A DNA stretch of 61,826 nucleotides from Deltaproteobacteria bacterium CSP1-8 (lineage in GTDB: Bacteria > Desulfobacterota > Deferrimicrobia > Deferrimicrobiales > Deferrimicrobiaceae): contig LDXO01000001.1 of NCBI GenBank assembly GCA_001443455.1, positions 67,102 to 128,927 of the forward strand. The letters are read 5' to 3'. A program made the translations under genes and the position numbers. Position 1 is the first letter of the stretch; each line of letters begins with the position of its first letter. Positions 51,508 to 60,611 of the stretch are shown here, one piece after another. A model generated the notes under the pieces. The model did not search any database. It was not told the origin of the DNA and saw nothing but the letters and a program-made list of their open reading frames with translations.

Positions 51508-52854
51508 ATGAAGGCGACCATTCTCGTGGCGGAGGACGACCGGAACCTGCGGCGCGTGCTGCGGGCGATGCTGGTCCGGGAGGGGTACGACGTGGCGGAA
51601 GCGGCGGACGGGGAGGCCGCATCCGCGTGGCTTTCCGGGCGCCGCGCCGATGTCCTGATCACGGACATCCGGATGCCGAAGATGGACGGACTTGCCCTCT
51701 TCCGGCACGTGCGGGAGCGGCATCCCGATGTCCCGGTCATCCTGATCACGGCGTACGGGACGATCGGCGATGCGGTGGAGGCGATCCGGTCCGGGGCGTT
51801 CGACTACATCTCGAAGCCGTTCGACGAGGCGGAACTGCTGCGCGTCGTGGGAAACGCGGCCCGGACCTCGGTCGCGGCCGCGCGGGAGGGAGCGGGCGGC
51901 GGCGGGGAAGGCGGATGGTTCGGCATGGTGGGGAGCTCCCCGGCATGGAGGGAGATCCGCAAGGTGATCGAGAAGGCGGCCGCCTCCCCGCTTTCCGTGA
52001 TGATCACGGGGGAGACGGGGACGGGAAAGGAGCTCGTCGCGCGGGCGATCCACCGGATCAGCGGGCGGGGGGAAGGGCCGTTCATCAAGATCACCGGCTC
52101 CGCCATCCCGCCGCCCCTGTGGGAGGCGGAAGTGTTCGGGTACGAAAAGGGGGCGTTCACCGGGGCCGTCCTCTCGAAGCCGGGGCGGTTCGAGCTGGCG
52201 GACGGGGGGACCTTCTTTCTGGACGAGATCGGGGATGTCCCCCTCGCCATGCAGGCGAAACTTCTTCGGGTCCTGCAGGACCGCGCGTTCGAGCGGGTGG
52301 GCGGGGTGAAGACGCTCACCGCGGACGTCCGCTTCCTCTGCGCCTCGAACCGCGACCTGAAGAAGGAAACCGAGCGGGGAAGATTCCGGGAAGACCTCTA
52401 CTACCGGATCAACGGCATCCCCGTCCATCTTCCCCCCCTGCGGGAGCGGCGGGAGGACATCCTTTCGCTGGCGGACTATTTTCTCTCCCGCGCCTGCGCG
52501 GAGATGGGAGTCGCCGCGAGGAAACTCTCGGCGGAAACGACGGAGATCCTGGAGCGGCATTCCTGGCCGGGGAACGTCCGCGAACTGGAGAACGCCATCG
52601 GGAGGGCGGTGGCTCTCTCGGAGGGCGAGGAGATCACCCCGCCCGACCTCTGCATCGCCCTGGAGGATGCCGGGGAGGAGGTCGCGACGCCCGAGGAGGA
52701 GAAGTTCCACGAGTCGGTCCGGGACCACAAGCGGGCGATCATCCTCCGGGCGATCCGCAAGTCCGGGGGGAGCAAGACGAAGGCGGCCGAGATGCTCGGC
52801 CTCCAGCCGACCTATCTCTCGCGGCTGATCCGCGTCCTCAAGGTCGAGCCCTGA
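51508..52854 (+). CDS. sigma-54-dependent response regulator (NtrC family)
   Basis: The 448-residue protein has a receiver with Asp53 (VLITDIRMPKMDG), an AAA+ domain with Walker A GETGTGKE (168-175), the sigma-54 contact loop GAFTGA (215-220) and Walker B FFLDEIGD, and a Fis-type helix-turn-helix at the end (SKTKAAEMLGLQPTYLSRLI). It activates -24/-12 promoters when phosphorylated by the upstream kinase. The segment before GAFTGA reads EAEVFGYEK rather than ESELFGHEK but is otherwise intact. Confidence 0.95.
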   Translation: MKATILVAEDDRNLRRVLRAMLVREGYDVAEAADGEAASAWLSGRRADVLITDIRMPKMDGLALFRHVRERHPDVPVILITAYGTIGDAVEAIRSGAFDYISKPFDEAELLRVVGNAARTSVAAAREGAGGGGEGGWFGMVGSSPAWREIRKVIEKAAASPLSVMITGETGTGKELVARAIHRISGRGEGPFIKITGSAIPPPLWEAEVFGYEKGAFTGAVLSKPGRFELADGGTFFLDEIGDVPLAMQAKLLRVLQDRAFERVGGVKTLTADVRFLCASNRDLKKETERGRFREDLYYRINGIPVHLPPLRERREDILSLADYFLSRACAEMGVAARKLSAETTEILERHSWPGNVRELENAIGRAVALSEGEEITPPDLCIALEDAGEEVATPEEEKFHESVRDHKRAIILRAIRKSGGSKTKAAEMLGLQPTYLSRLIRVLKVEP

Positions 52855-52883
52855 CCGCGGCAACCCGCCTCGGATGGGGCCGC

Positions 52884-52980
52884 TGGCTCGCGGGGATTCC
52901 GCATCCGCTACGCTCGCCTGACCCGGCACCTCGCTCCAAAGGCCGCTTCGCGGAACCCCCCGCATCGCTGCGGGGCCCCG
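52884..52980 (+). repeat. long dispersed intergenic repeat, copy 4 (partial)
   Basis: It shares GGCTCGCGG, CCGCTACGCTCGC, CACCTCGCTCCA, GGCCGC and CCCCCCGCATCGC with copy 1 in the same order, with shortened middle parts and no GGGGACAC palindrome. The rest of 52855-53074 shows nothing else. Confidence 0.6.
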
Positions 52981-53074
52981 ATCCCGGTGCCCTCGACCGG
53001 AGGCTCCGCGGTGCGCCGGCTCACTGGGCGAGGTCGGCCTCCAGATCCCTATTTTCTGCGCGGGAATATATCGT

Positions 53075-53105
53075 TTGACCATTCCACCGGCAGATGTGGT
53101 ATCTT
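53075..53105 (+). promoter_or_regulatory. promoter of the higBA operon
   Basis: TTGACC (53075-53080) and TATCTT (53100-53105) with a 19-base spacer. The palindrome at 53109 sits where transcription would start, as expected for autorepression. Confidence 0.45.
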
Positions 53106-53108
53106 GAA

Positions 53109-53133
53109 TTTATTAACCTGTTACGTTAATAAA
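53109..53133. promoter_or_regulatory. palindromic operator of the higBA operon
   Basis: TTTATTAAC (53109-53117) and GTTAATAAA (53125-53133) are perfect 9-bp inverted arms around CTGTTAC. The site is AT-rich in GC-rich surroundings and 19 bases before the higB ATG. The antitoxin HTH is the obvious ligand. Confidence 0.75.
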
Positions 53134-53151
53134 AATTGACGACAGGTGGCG

Positions 53152-53493
53152 ATGGAAATCGTGTTCCGGTCGCCGAAGCTGCAGAGGGCATGCAGTATCG
53201 AGCGCGAGTCGAAGCGACAGTGGGGCGCTCAAAACGCCAAGAAGATTCGCCGGCGACTCGCCGACTTGCAGGCGGCCGTTACGCTTGCCGAAGTGAGCAC
53301 GCTGCCTCCGGTGCGATGTCACCCGTTGCAAGGCGACCGCGCCGGACAATTCGCCGTCGACGTTCAACAACCCTATCGCCTCATCTTTGAGCCTGCGAAC
53401 GATCCGGTTCCACGGATGGAAGATGGCGGCATCGACCTGACCAAGATCACCCGGATCCGTATTCTGGGAGTGGAGGATTACCATGGCCGCTGA
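53152..53493 (+). CDS. higB: HigB/RelE-family toxin
   Basis: The 113-residue protein matches the RelE/HigB ribonuclease fold: MEIVFRSPKLQRA at the start, a central helix AKKIRRRLADLQAA, then RCHPLQGDRAGQFAVDV and YRLIFEP. Such toxins cleave mRNA on the ribosome. Toxin-first order with a larger antitoxin behind is the HigBA arrangement. I chose the ATG at 53152 with AGGTGG just upstream; a GTG two codons earlier is possible. It overlaps higA by 11 bases. Confidence 0.87.
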   Translation: MEIVFRSPKLQRACSIERESKRQWGAQNAKKIRRRLADLQAAVTLAEVSTLPPVRCHPLQGDRAGQFAVDVQQPYRLIFEPANDPVPRMEDGGIDLTKITRIRILGVEDYHGR

Positions 53494-54577
53494 AAAAGAT
53501 CTCGCGTACTCGCCCGACTACGCCGTTCCGCCCGGGGAGACCCTTCTGGAGACGATCGAGGCGCTCGGGATGACGCAGGCGGATCTTGCCGCGAGAACCG
53601 GCCGCACCCTGAAGACGATCAACGAGATCGTCAAGGGGAAGGCGCCGATCCGGCCGGACACCGCCCTGCAGCTGGAGCGCGCCCTAGGAGTCCCGGCGAG
53701 TTTCTGGAATAACCGGGAGCGGAACTACCGGGAGGTCATGGCTCGCCGGGAGGAAAGAGAACGGTTGAAGGGTCAGGGGAAGTGGCTCAGGGAGTTGCCT
53801 GTCCGGTCCATGGTCATGTTGGGATGGGTTAGTGAATACCGGGACAGGGTCCGGCAGCTTCAGGAATTGCTGAATTTCTTCGGCGTCGCATCGCCCGATC
53901 AGTGGCATGGGCTATGGAGCGGGGGAGAGATCGCCTTTCGAAAGTCCGCCGCTTTCCGGAGCAATCCTGGCGCAGTGGCGGCATGGCTGCGCAAGGGCGA
54001 GGTGGACGCAAATCGCCTCCGTTATGCCCCCTATGACGAGAGCAAGTTCCGGGCGGCATTGAGCAGCATCCGTGCACTCACGGTAGAATCGCCGGAGGTT
54101 TTTCAGCCGGAGCTGGTCCGCCTGTGCGCGGAGGCGGGAGTTGCGGTGATCTTCACTCCCGAGCTCTCCGGTACGCGGGTCAACGGCGCCACTCGCTGGT
54201 TGTCGCCCGACAAAGCACTGATCCAGCTGAGTCTCCGGTATAAGACCAACGACCATCTCTGGTTCACGTTTTTCCATGAAGCGGGCCACATTCTTCTGCA
54301 CGGGAAGCGGGAGGTTTTTCTGGAGGGGGAGAAGAGCGAGGACGGGAAGGAAAAAGAGGCGGATCGTTTCGCTTCGAACGTTCTGATTCCGGCGGGCGAG
54401 TATCGGAAATTCGTCGAACGCGGCTTACGAAATCAGGGCGAAATCCGCCGTTTTGCGGAACGGTTGGGGATTGCCCCCGGAATCGTCGTCGGGCGCCTTC
54501 AGCATGACGAGATCATCCCGCAAAGCTATTTCAACGATCTGAAAATCCGGCTTGCGTGGGAAAGGCAAAGCGCATAA
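53483..54577 (+). CDS. higA: HigA-type antitoxin fused to an ImmA/IrrE-like metallopeptidase domain
   Basis: The 364-residue protein has an XRE helix-turn-helix (about 20-72, MTQADLAARTGRTLKTINEI, followed by the HigA hallmark GVPASFWNNRERNYRE). A helical linker and a C-terminal ImmA/IrrE-like domain with zinc-binding HEAGH at 265-269 and a later EKEADRFA follow. Classic HigA is about 100 residues, so this is the long form. It should neutralise HigB and repress the operon; the peptidase domain could cleave a regulator. The 3' end is separated from the methyltransferase by 49 bases. Confidence 0.88.
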   Translation: MAAEKDLAYSPDYAVPPGETLLETIEALGMTQADLAARTGRTLKTINEIVKGKAPIRPDTALQLERALGVPASFWNNRERNYREVMARREERERLKGQGKWLRELPVRSMVMLGWVSEYRDRVRQLQELLNFFGVASPDQWHGLWSGGEIAFRKSAAFRSNPGAVAAWLRKGEVDANRLRYAPYDESKFRAALSSIRALTVESPEVFQPELVRLCAEAGVAVIFTPELSGTRVNGATRWLSPDKALIQLSLRYKTNDHLWFTFFHEAGHILLHGKREVFLEGEKSEDGKEKEADRFASNVLIPAGEYRKFVERGLRNQGEIRRFAERLGIAPGIVVGRLQHDEIIPQSYFNDLKIRLAWERQSA

Positions 54578-54626
54578 GAAGGGGAGACGGCGAATTCCAT
54601 CCCCCGGAAGCGGAGGGAAGAACGAT

Positions 54627-55241
54627 ATGCCAAGGGGCAAACGGCAAGGGAGTACCCCCAAGACCGGCCGGCGCGCCGAGACCTACCGCCATTCCGAGGC
54701 GACCAATCCTCTCCGGCCCGACGCGGGCACGCAATCGCAGTTTCGAAAGAAGAAGCCCCCCAAGACGTACCGCTACGATTCTTCCCTGTCCCCCGCCCTC
54801 GACTGGGACGGACAGAATCTGATGCGCGAACACGGCGAGGCGCTGATCCGGAAGATTCGCGAGGCCGCCACGATCGAGGAGGCAAGGGCCGCCGCCGCGG
54901 AACTCGAGGCCTTGAGCAAACCGTTCCTCAACTGGGCGGGGAAGGCCGAGCGTCTCTCCTTCGACGTGCCCACCTTGCCGCTCTTCGTCCACGAGCGCCT
55001 GTCCACCAAGGCGATCATCGAGACGCTTAAACGCCATAAGAGCGACAAGCAGCTCGACATGTTCAACCTCTTCGGCGATCCGCGGCACTCCATCGTCGAC
55101 CAGGTCCTTCGCGCCTACGAGTACCGGGACAAATGGGTAAACCGGATGATCCTCGGCGACTCGCTCGTCGTGATGAACTCCCTCCTTCATTACGAGGGGC
55201 TGGGCGGACAGGTCCAGATGATCTACATGGACCCGCCCTAG
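54627..55241 (+). pseudogene. type III-like DNA methyltransferase, N-terminal segment ending at TAG in DPPY
   Basis: This 204-residue piece starts MPRGKRQG with GGAGG upstream and runs to MILGDSLVVMNSLLH and IYMDPP. The next codon, expected to be the Tyr of the catalytic motif DPPY, is TAG (55239-55241). The same reading frame continues straight on with RVKFGSNFQPF, the normal continuation of this family. One base change in a Tyr codon explains it. Followed in frame, the whole gene spans 54627-57335, 902 codons. Whether the stop is real, read through or a sequence error cannot be told here. Confidence 0.8.
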
Positions 55242-55244
55242 AGG

Positions 55245-56681
55245 GTGAAGTTCGGAAGCAACTTTCAGCCCTTCGTCCGCAAGCGCGACGTGAAGCACAA
55301 CGACGACGACGATATGACCCGCGAGCCGGAGATGGTCAAGGCGTACCGGGACATGTGGGAACTGGGTCTCCACTCCTACCTGACCTACATGCGGGACCGG
55401 TTGCTCCTCTGCCGCGATCTCCTCGGCCCGAGCGGAAGCATTTTCGTCCAGATCGGCGACGAGAATCTGCACCACGTCCGGGAAGTGATGGACGAGGTGT
55501 TCGGGCCAGAGAACTTCGTATCAATAATCGCGTTCTACAAGACAACGGGCCAGGCAAGCACAATTCTCCCCCAGACAAAGGATTACCTTGTGTGGTACGG
55601 AAGGGAAAGAGATCGGCTGAGATTTAGGCAACTCTACATGGAGAAGAAGTTGGATGATGCCTTGGATTCCGCATACGACTGGCTGGAGGACCCAAAAGGT
55701 AGTCTACGCCCGATAACGAAATCAGACCGTGTAAACATAAATACCCTCCTTGACGAAGTCCATAAACTATGTGCCTTGAGCGGAATAACTTCATCCGGTG
55801 AATTACAGGGGGATGTCATCGACTTCGAGTTCGCAGGGAAAAAATGGAGACCACCAAAGGGATCCCATTGGAAGACAACCATTCCCGGAATGAAGGTGTT
55901 GAAGGAAAAAAATCGACTTGCTGTGAAAGGCAACTCTCTCAGATACGTTCGCTACTTCAATGATTTCCCAGTATATAACCTTGATGACGTGTGGACAGAT
56001 GTTGCCTTCGGCGGCTTCGTGAGTGACGAAAAGCTCTACGTGGTCCAGACCCCGGAACGCGTAATCCGGAGATGCATTCTCATGACCACCGATCCCGGTG
56101 ATCTCATCCTCGATCCAACTTGTGGAAGCGGGACAACGGCATACGTCGCCGAGCAATGGGGCCGTCGCTGGATAACGATCGACACAAGCCGTGTCCCGCT
56201 GGCCCTCGCCCGGCAGCGGCTCCTGACGGCCACATTCCCGTACTACCAGCTCAAGGACGAAAAGCGGGGGCCAGGGAGCGGGTTCGTATATTTCCGGAAG
56301 CAGAACAGGAAGGGCGAGGAGGTCGGCGGCATCGTTCCGCACATCACGCTCAAGAGCATCGCGAACAACCAGCCGCCTGACGAGGAAATCCTCGTCGACC
56401 GGCCGGAGGTGGAACCGAAGATCACCCGCGTCTCCGGCCCCTTCTGTTTCGAGGCGACCATCCCGACGCCTGTGGACTGGGAGGGGGACGGCGTGGAGGA
56501 TTCGGGCGCCGGGGCAGGGGAATCCCACGGATCGTACGTGGACCGGATGATCGAGGTCCTCCGGAAATCCCCCGTCCTGCACATCGGGGGCGGAAAGACC
56601 GTCACCTTCAAGAACGTCCGGTTGCCGGCGAAGACGCTGTCGCTTTCGGCGGAAGCGGCCGTGGTCAACGGGGCGGACTGA
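55245..56681 (+). pseudogene. type III-like DNA methyltransferase, middle segment
   Basis: In frame with the previous piece, this carries the SAM-binding motif DPTCGSGT (codons 496-503 of the restored gene). Motif IV before motif I makes it a beta-class N6-adenine/N4-cytosine methyltransferase, like Mod of type III systems. Codons about 297-470 form the presumed target recognition domain; that stretch is far more AT-rich than either side (bases about 55515-56030). The segment ends at TGA (56679-56681), after which the family sequence resumes in the same frame. A GTG at 55245 could allow restart. Confidence 0.8.
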
Positions 56682-56684
56682 TCC

Positions 56685-57335
56685 GTGGCCATGGTCTTCG
56701 GACCCGAGAACGGGGCGGTCAGCGAGAAACTGGTCTACGAGGCGGCCCGGGAGGCGCATGCGAAGAATTACGGCCACCTCTACGTCATCGGCTTCGCCAT
56801 CCAGCCCAACGCCCGCCAACTCGTCGAGGAGTGCGAGGCGGCCATCGGCGTGCCCGCGACTTATGTGCAGGCCACCCCGGACCTCATGATGGGGGACCTG
56901 CTCAAGAACATGCGTTCGAGCCAGATCTTCAGCGTCTGCGGACTGCCGGAGGTAAAGATCCACAAGGTCAAGCCCGAGCGCAAGGGCGATCCCGAAATGT
57001 ACCATGTGGAACTCCTGGGCCTCGACGTCTTCGATCCGGCGACGATGAAGACGGAACACCGGGAAGGCGATGATTTGCCCGCCTGGTTCCTCGATGCCGA
57101 CTACAACGGCCTCTGCTTCAACGTCAGCCAGGCGTTCTTCCCCCGGACCGGCGCTTGGGAGAGCCTGAAAAAAGCCCTCAAGGGAACGTACGAGGAGTCC
57201 GTGTGGGACCATCTCGCGGGGACGAAGAGTGCGCCCTTCGAGGCGGGGGAGAACGGACAGGTGGCCGTCAAGGTCATCGACGACCGAGGGAACGAGCTCG
57301 TCGTCGTGAAGAGCCTACGCGAGGCGAAGCGATGA
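56685..57335 (+). pseudogene. type III-like DNA methyltransferase, C-terminal segment
   Basis: This 216-residue piece (VFGPENGAVSEKLVYEAAR, then YVIGFAIQPNARQL, TPDLMMGDLLKNMRSSQIFSV) is the usual C-terminal part of methyltransferases paired with this kind of restriction subunit, to my recollection. It lies in the same frame behind a single TGA and a SerVal pair, so it was most likely part of one 902-codon gene. It overlaps the restriction gene by ATGA. As a free protein it could start at the GTG 56685. Confidence 0.72.
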
Positions 57336-60300
57336 GCGGCTTCGAAGTCCCTCAACCGATTCTCAATTCCCCCTTCGGGGAACCCAAAGAACACTGGTTC
57401 ATCGAGGAGGGACGCGATGCGGAGCGGCGCCTGGGACGACGGGACGCGGGATATTTCTACCGAGACCCCCGGGTGCCGGTGGCCGAGGGAGCCGACGACG
57501 TTCGCGGCCAATGGGTCCCGCTGGCCCTCGTGAACCTGATCCGGCAACGGATCAAGGAGTGGCGCGGGCAGGGTTATCCGGGGGTCACTCGAACTACCCT
57601 CGAACTGCTCCACTACTGGCGCCGGGAGGGTCGCGAACACCGGCTCTTCTTCGCCCAGGTAGAGGCGGCCGAGACGATCATCTTCCTCACCGAGGCCCGC
57701 GCCGACTTTCGCCAGGGGATCGACATCCCATCGGACGAACCGAGCGATGACCGGAAGGCCGAAGGGCACGCGGCGTTCCGCCGGTCCGCCTGCAAGATGG
57801 CCACCGCGACGGGAAAGACCACGGTCATGGGGATGCTCGCCGCCTGGAGCATCCTCAACAAGGTGAACGGCCGCGGGGACGCCCGGTTCTCGGATGTCGT
57901 ACTCGTGGTCTGTCCGAACGTGACGATCCGCAACCGGCTGCAGGAACTGGATCCTGCCGGCGGGGAGGCGAGTCTTTACCGGAAGCGGGACCTGGTTCCC
58001 CCGCACCTAATGGCCGACCTCAACAAGGGGCGGGTGCTGGTCACCAACTGGCACGTCTTCGAACCCCAGGGGATCCAGACCGGCGGCGTGAGCGCGAAGG
58101 TGATGAAGGCCGGGATTGCCGTCCGTGTCCAGGAGACGATCACCATCGGAATGAAGACCACGACGGCCCGCGGGAAGCGGTACCTCACCCCCGCGGAACT
58201 GGACCGGCAGGTCGCGGCCGGTCTCATCGAGGTGAAGGCCGAGGACCAGGACAAGCAGGGGAACCTGCGAAAGGTGGTCGTCGAGTCGGTCAAGTATGTC
58301 GAGAGCGACACATCCCTCGTCAACCGCGTGCTCGGCCGCGAGGTCGGTGGGAAGCGGAATATCCTCGTGTTCAACGACGAGGCCCACCATGCCTACCGCA
58401 TCCGCAAACCCGAGCCGGAGGAGATGGAGGGGGAACTTTTCGGGGAAGAGGAGGAGGTCGAGGAATTCTTCCGGGAGGCCACCGTCTGGGTGGACGGTCT
58501 CGACCGGATCCACAGGCTGCGCGGGATCAACTTCTGCCTCGACCTCTCCGCGACGCCCTATTTCCTCAGCAGGGTAGGCCAGGATACGAACCGGGTCTTC
58601 CCCTGGGTGGTGAGCGACTTCGGCCTGACCGACGCGATCGAGTCGGGGCTGGTCAAGATCCCCCAGCTCGCCGTGCGCGACACGACGGGCGCCCAGATCC
58701 CGGGCTATTTCAACATCTGGCGCTGGATCCTGCCCAAGCTGACGCCGGCCGAACGGGGCGGAAAAAAGGCGAACCCCAAGCCGGAGGCCGTCCTCAAGTA
58801 TGCCTGCACCCCCATGGCCATGCTGGCCGGTCTTTGGGAGGACCTGCGGAAGGCGTGGGAAGAGGTCAAGGACGATCCCCGGCCGCCCGTGTTCATCATC
58901 GTCTGCAAGAACACGAAGATCGCCAAGGTCGTCCACGAATGGCTGACCGGTGAGAACACGCCCGCGGGCATCCCCCCGGCCCGGATCAAGGGGTTCCTCA
59001 ACGGTGACGACGTCCAGCGGACCATCCGCGTGGACACAAAAGTGGTCCACGAGACGGACTCGGACCAGGCCAAAAGCGACGAGATGACCTGGATGCGCCG
59101 GATCCTCGACACCGTAGGGAAACTCGATTGGCCACAGGATCGTCAGGGGCGCCCTCTGTACCCCGATGGGTTCGAGGACTTGGCCAAGAAACTCGATCGC
59201 CCCCTGCACCCGCCCGGGCGAGACATCCGGTGCATCGTGAGCGTCGGGATGCTTACGGAAGGATGGGACTGCAACACGGTTACGTACATCGTCGGCCTGC
59301 GCCCTTTCATGTCCCAGCTTCTCTGCGAACAGGTCGTAGGCCGAGGGCTGCGGCGGTCGAGCTACGAGGTCGGTCCGGACGGGTTGCTCACGGAGGAGGT
59401 CGCAAAGGTCTTCGGCGTCCCATTCGAGGTGATCCCCTTCAAGGAGAGCCCGCAAGGTCCTGCCCCGTCGCCCCCGAAACGGCACCACGTCTTCGCCCTG
59501 CCGACTCGGGAGGCATACGAGATCAAGTTCCCCAGGGTGGAAGGATACCAGCAGGCGATCCGGAACCGCGTCTCCATCGACTGGAACGCGGTGGCCACGT
59601 TGCAGCTCGATCCCATGAAGATCCCGCCCGAGGTGGAGATGAAGGCCACTCTTCCGAACAACCGGGGGCGGTATTCGCTGCGCGGGCCCGGAAAGATCGA
59701 GAGCGTGGATCTCAACCCGTATCGTTCCCAATTCCGTATTCAGGAACTGGTCTTCGAACTGGCCGGCGCGCTGACGCGCGACTACGTCTCGCAGCCGAGC
59801 TGCCAGGCACCGGTGCACGTCCTTTTCCCACAGATCGCCAGGATCGTGGAGAGATACCTGAGGGAGAAAGTCGTCCCTATTCCGCCGGCCGACATCCGGG
59901 ACATTTTCCTATCGCCCTACTACGGGTGGGTCATCGAACGGCTCGTGGCAGCCGTCGTGCCGGATGTCTCTCAGGGTGAGGCGCCTGAGGTGCCGCGCTA
60001 TGAGACCAGCCGGGGGCCGGGCTCGACCGCGGATGTGGATTTCTGGACCAGCCGGGATGTCCGGGAGGTGATGAAGAGCCACGTGAACTTCGTCGTGGCG
60101 GACACGAAGCGGTGGGAGCAGTCGGCGGCCTACGCCCTCGATACTCATCCCAAGGTCGACGCCTTCGTGAAGAACGCAGGGCTCGGATTCTCAATCCCGT
60201 ATCTGCACAACGGCCAGCCGCACGACTACGAGCCGGACTTCATCGTCCGACTGAAGGGGGAAGTCCCCCTCCACCTCATCCTGGAAACGAAGGGGTTCGA

Positions 60301-60466
60301 TCCCCTGGAGGAGGTCAAGGCCCAGGCTGCGAAACGGTGGGTGGACGCCGTGAACGCGGACGGGAATTACGATGTTTGGATTTACGAAGTCGCAAAAAAC
60401 CCATCGGAAACAAGGAAATGCATAGAAAAAGCAACGACGAGGCAAGAGCGGTGTTCTCCCCCGTAA
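57332..60466 (+). CDS. type III-like restriction endonuclease/helicase subunit
   Basis: The 1044-residue protein combines a superfamily 2 helicase core and a nuclease domain. Walker A is ATGKT (159-163), Walker B is DEAH at 349-352 (NDEAHHAY), SAT follows, and motif VI is EQVVGRGLRR. The C-terminal PD-(D/E)xK nuclease is D969 (YEPDF), E985 and K987 (LETKG). It is the Res-like partner of the broken methyltransferase upstream (ATGA overlap). If the methyltransferase is dead, the nuclease must be restrained, inactive or dependent on the Mod protein for cutting, as in type III enzymes. Confidence 0.9.
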   Translation: MSGFEVPQPILNSPFGEPKEHWFIEEGRDAERRLGRRDAGYFYRDPRVPVAEGADDVRGQWVPLALVNLIRQRIKEWRGQGYPGVTRTTLELLHYWRREGREHRLFFAQVEAAETIIFLTEARADFRQGIDIPSDEPSDDRKAEGHAAFRRSACKMATATGKTTVMGMLAAWSILNKVNGRGDARFSDVVLVVCPNVTIRNRLQELDPAGGEASLYRKRDLVPPHLMADLNKGRVLVTNWHVFEPQGIQTGGVSAKVMKAGIAVRVQETITIGMKTTTARGKRYLTPAELDRQVAAGLIEVKAEDQDKQGNLRKVVVESVKYVESDTSLVNRVLGREVGGKRNILVFNDEAHHAYRIRKPEPEEMEGELFGEEEEVEEFFREATVWVDGLDRIHRLRGINFCLDLSATPYFLSRVGQDTNRVFPWVVSDFGLTDAIESGLVKIPQLAVRDTTGAQIPGYFNIWRWILPKLTPAERGGKKANPKPEAVLKYACTPMAMLAGLWEDLRKAWEEVKDDPRPPVFIIVCKNTKIAKVVHEWLTGENTPAGIPPARIKGFLNGDDVQRTIRVDTKVVHETDSDQAKSDEMTWMRRILDTVGKLDWPQDRQGRPLYPDGFEDLAKKLDRPLHPPGRDIRCIVSVGMLTEGWDCNTVTYIVGLRPFMSQLLCEQVVGRGLRRSSYEVGPDGLLTEEVAKVFGVPFEVIPFKESPQGPAPSPPKRHHVFALPTREAYEIKFPRVEGYQQAIRNRVSIDWNAVATLQLDPMKIPPEVEMKATLPNNRGRYSLRGPGKIESVDLNPYRSQFRIQELVFELAGALTRDYVSQPSCQAPVHVLFPQIARIVERYLREKVVPIPPADIRDIFLSPYYGWVIERLVAAVVPDVSQGEAPEVPRYETSRGPGSTADVDFWTSRDVREVMKSHVNFVVADTKRWEQSAAYALDTHPKVDAFVKNAGLGFSIPYLHNGQPHDYEPDFIVRLKGEVPLHLILETKGFDPLEEVKAQAAKRWVDAVNADGNYDVWIYEVAKNPSETRKCIEKATTRQERCSPP

Positions 60467-60495
60467 TGAGAGGAGAGAGATATGAGAGGGATATG

Positions 60496-60524
60496 TTGAC
60501 AAGCAGCCGTCGGTTGGGTAACTT
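60496..60524 (+). promoter_or_regulatory. possible promoter of the NYN gene
   Basis: TTGACA (60496-60501) and TAACTT (60519-60524) with a 17-base spacer; the -10 is weak. Transcription from it would produce a leader that includes the two hairpins at 60543-60593. Confidence 0.35.
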
Positions 60525-60542
60525 GAGCTTAGAGCATATCCC

Positions 60543-60593
60543 CCCTGTCTCCTCGGGGACAGGGCGCGAGGCCGTGCCTTTGGGTGCGGCCTC
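60543..60593 (+). promoter_or_regulatory. two tandem stem-loops in the leader of the NYN gene
   Basis: CCCTGTC (60543-60549) pairs with GACAGGG (60558-60564), and GAGGCCG (60568-60574) pairs with CGGCCTC (60587-60593). They end 18 bases before the ATG at 60612, without a T-run, so they may be leader RNA structure rather than a terminator. Confidence 0.45.
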
Positions 60594-60611
60594 TGCATTT
60601 GTATCCTCTGC

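Noticed and set aside
55239-55241. Pyrrolysine insertion at the TAG in the methyltransferase
   Set aside because: The TAG replaces a catalytic tyrosine, a chemically poor match, and no pyl genes are in the window. A Tyr-codon mutation or base error is simpler.
58007-59818. A 603-codon minus-strand frame opposite the restriction gene
   Set aside because: The plus strand carries the helicase motifs; the minus translation has none.
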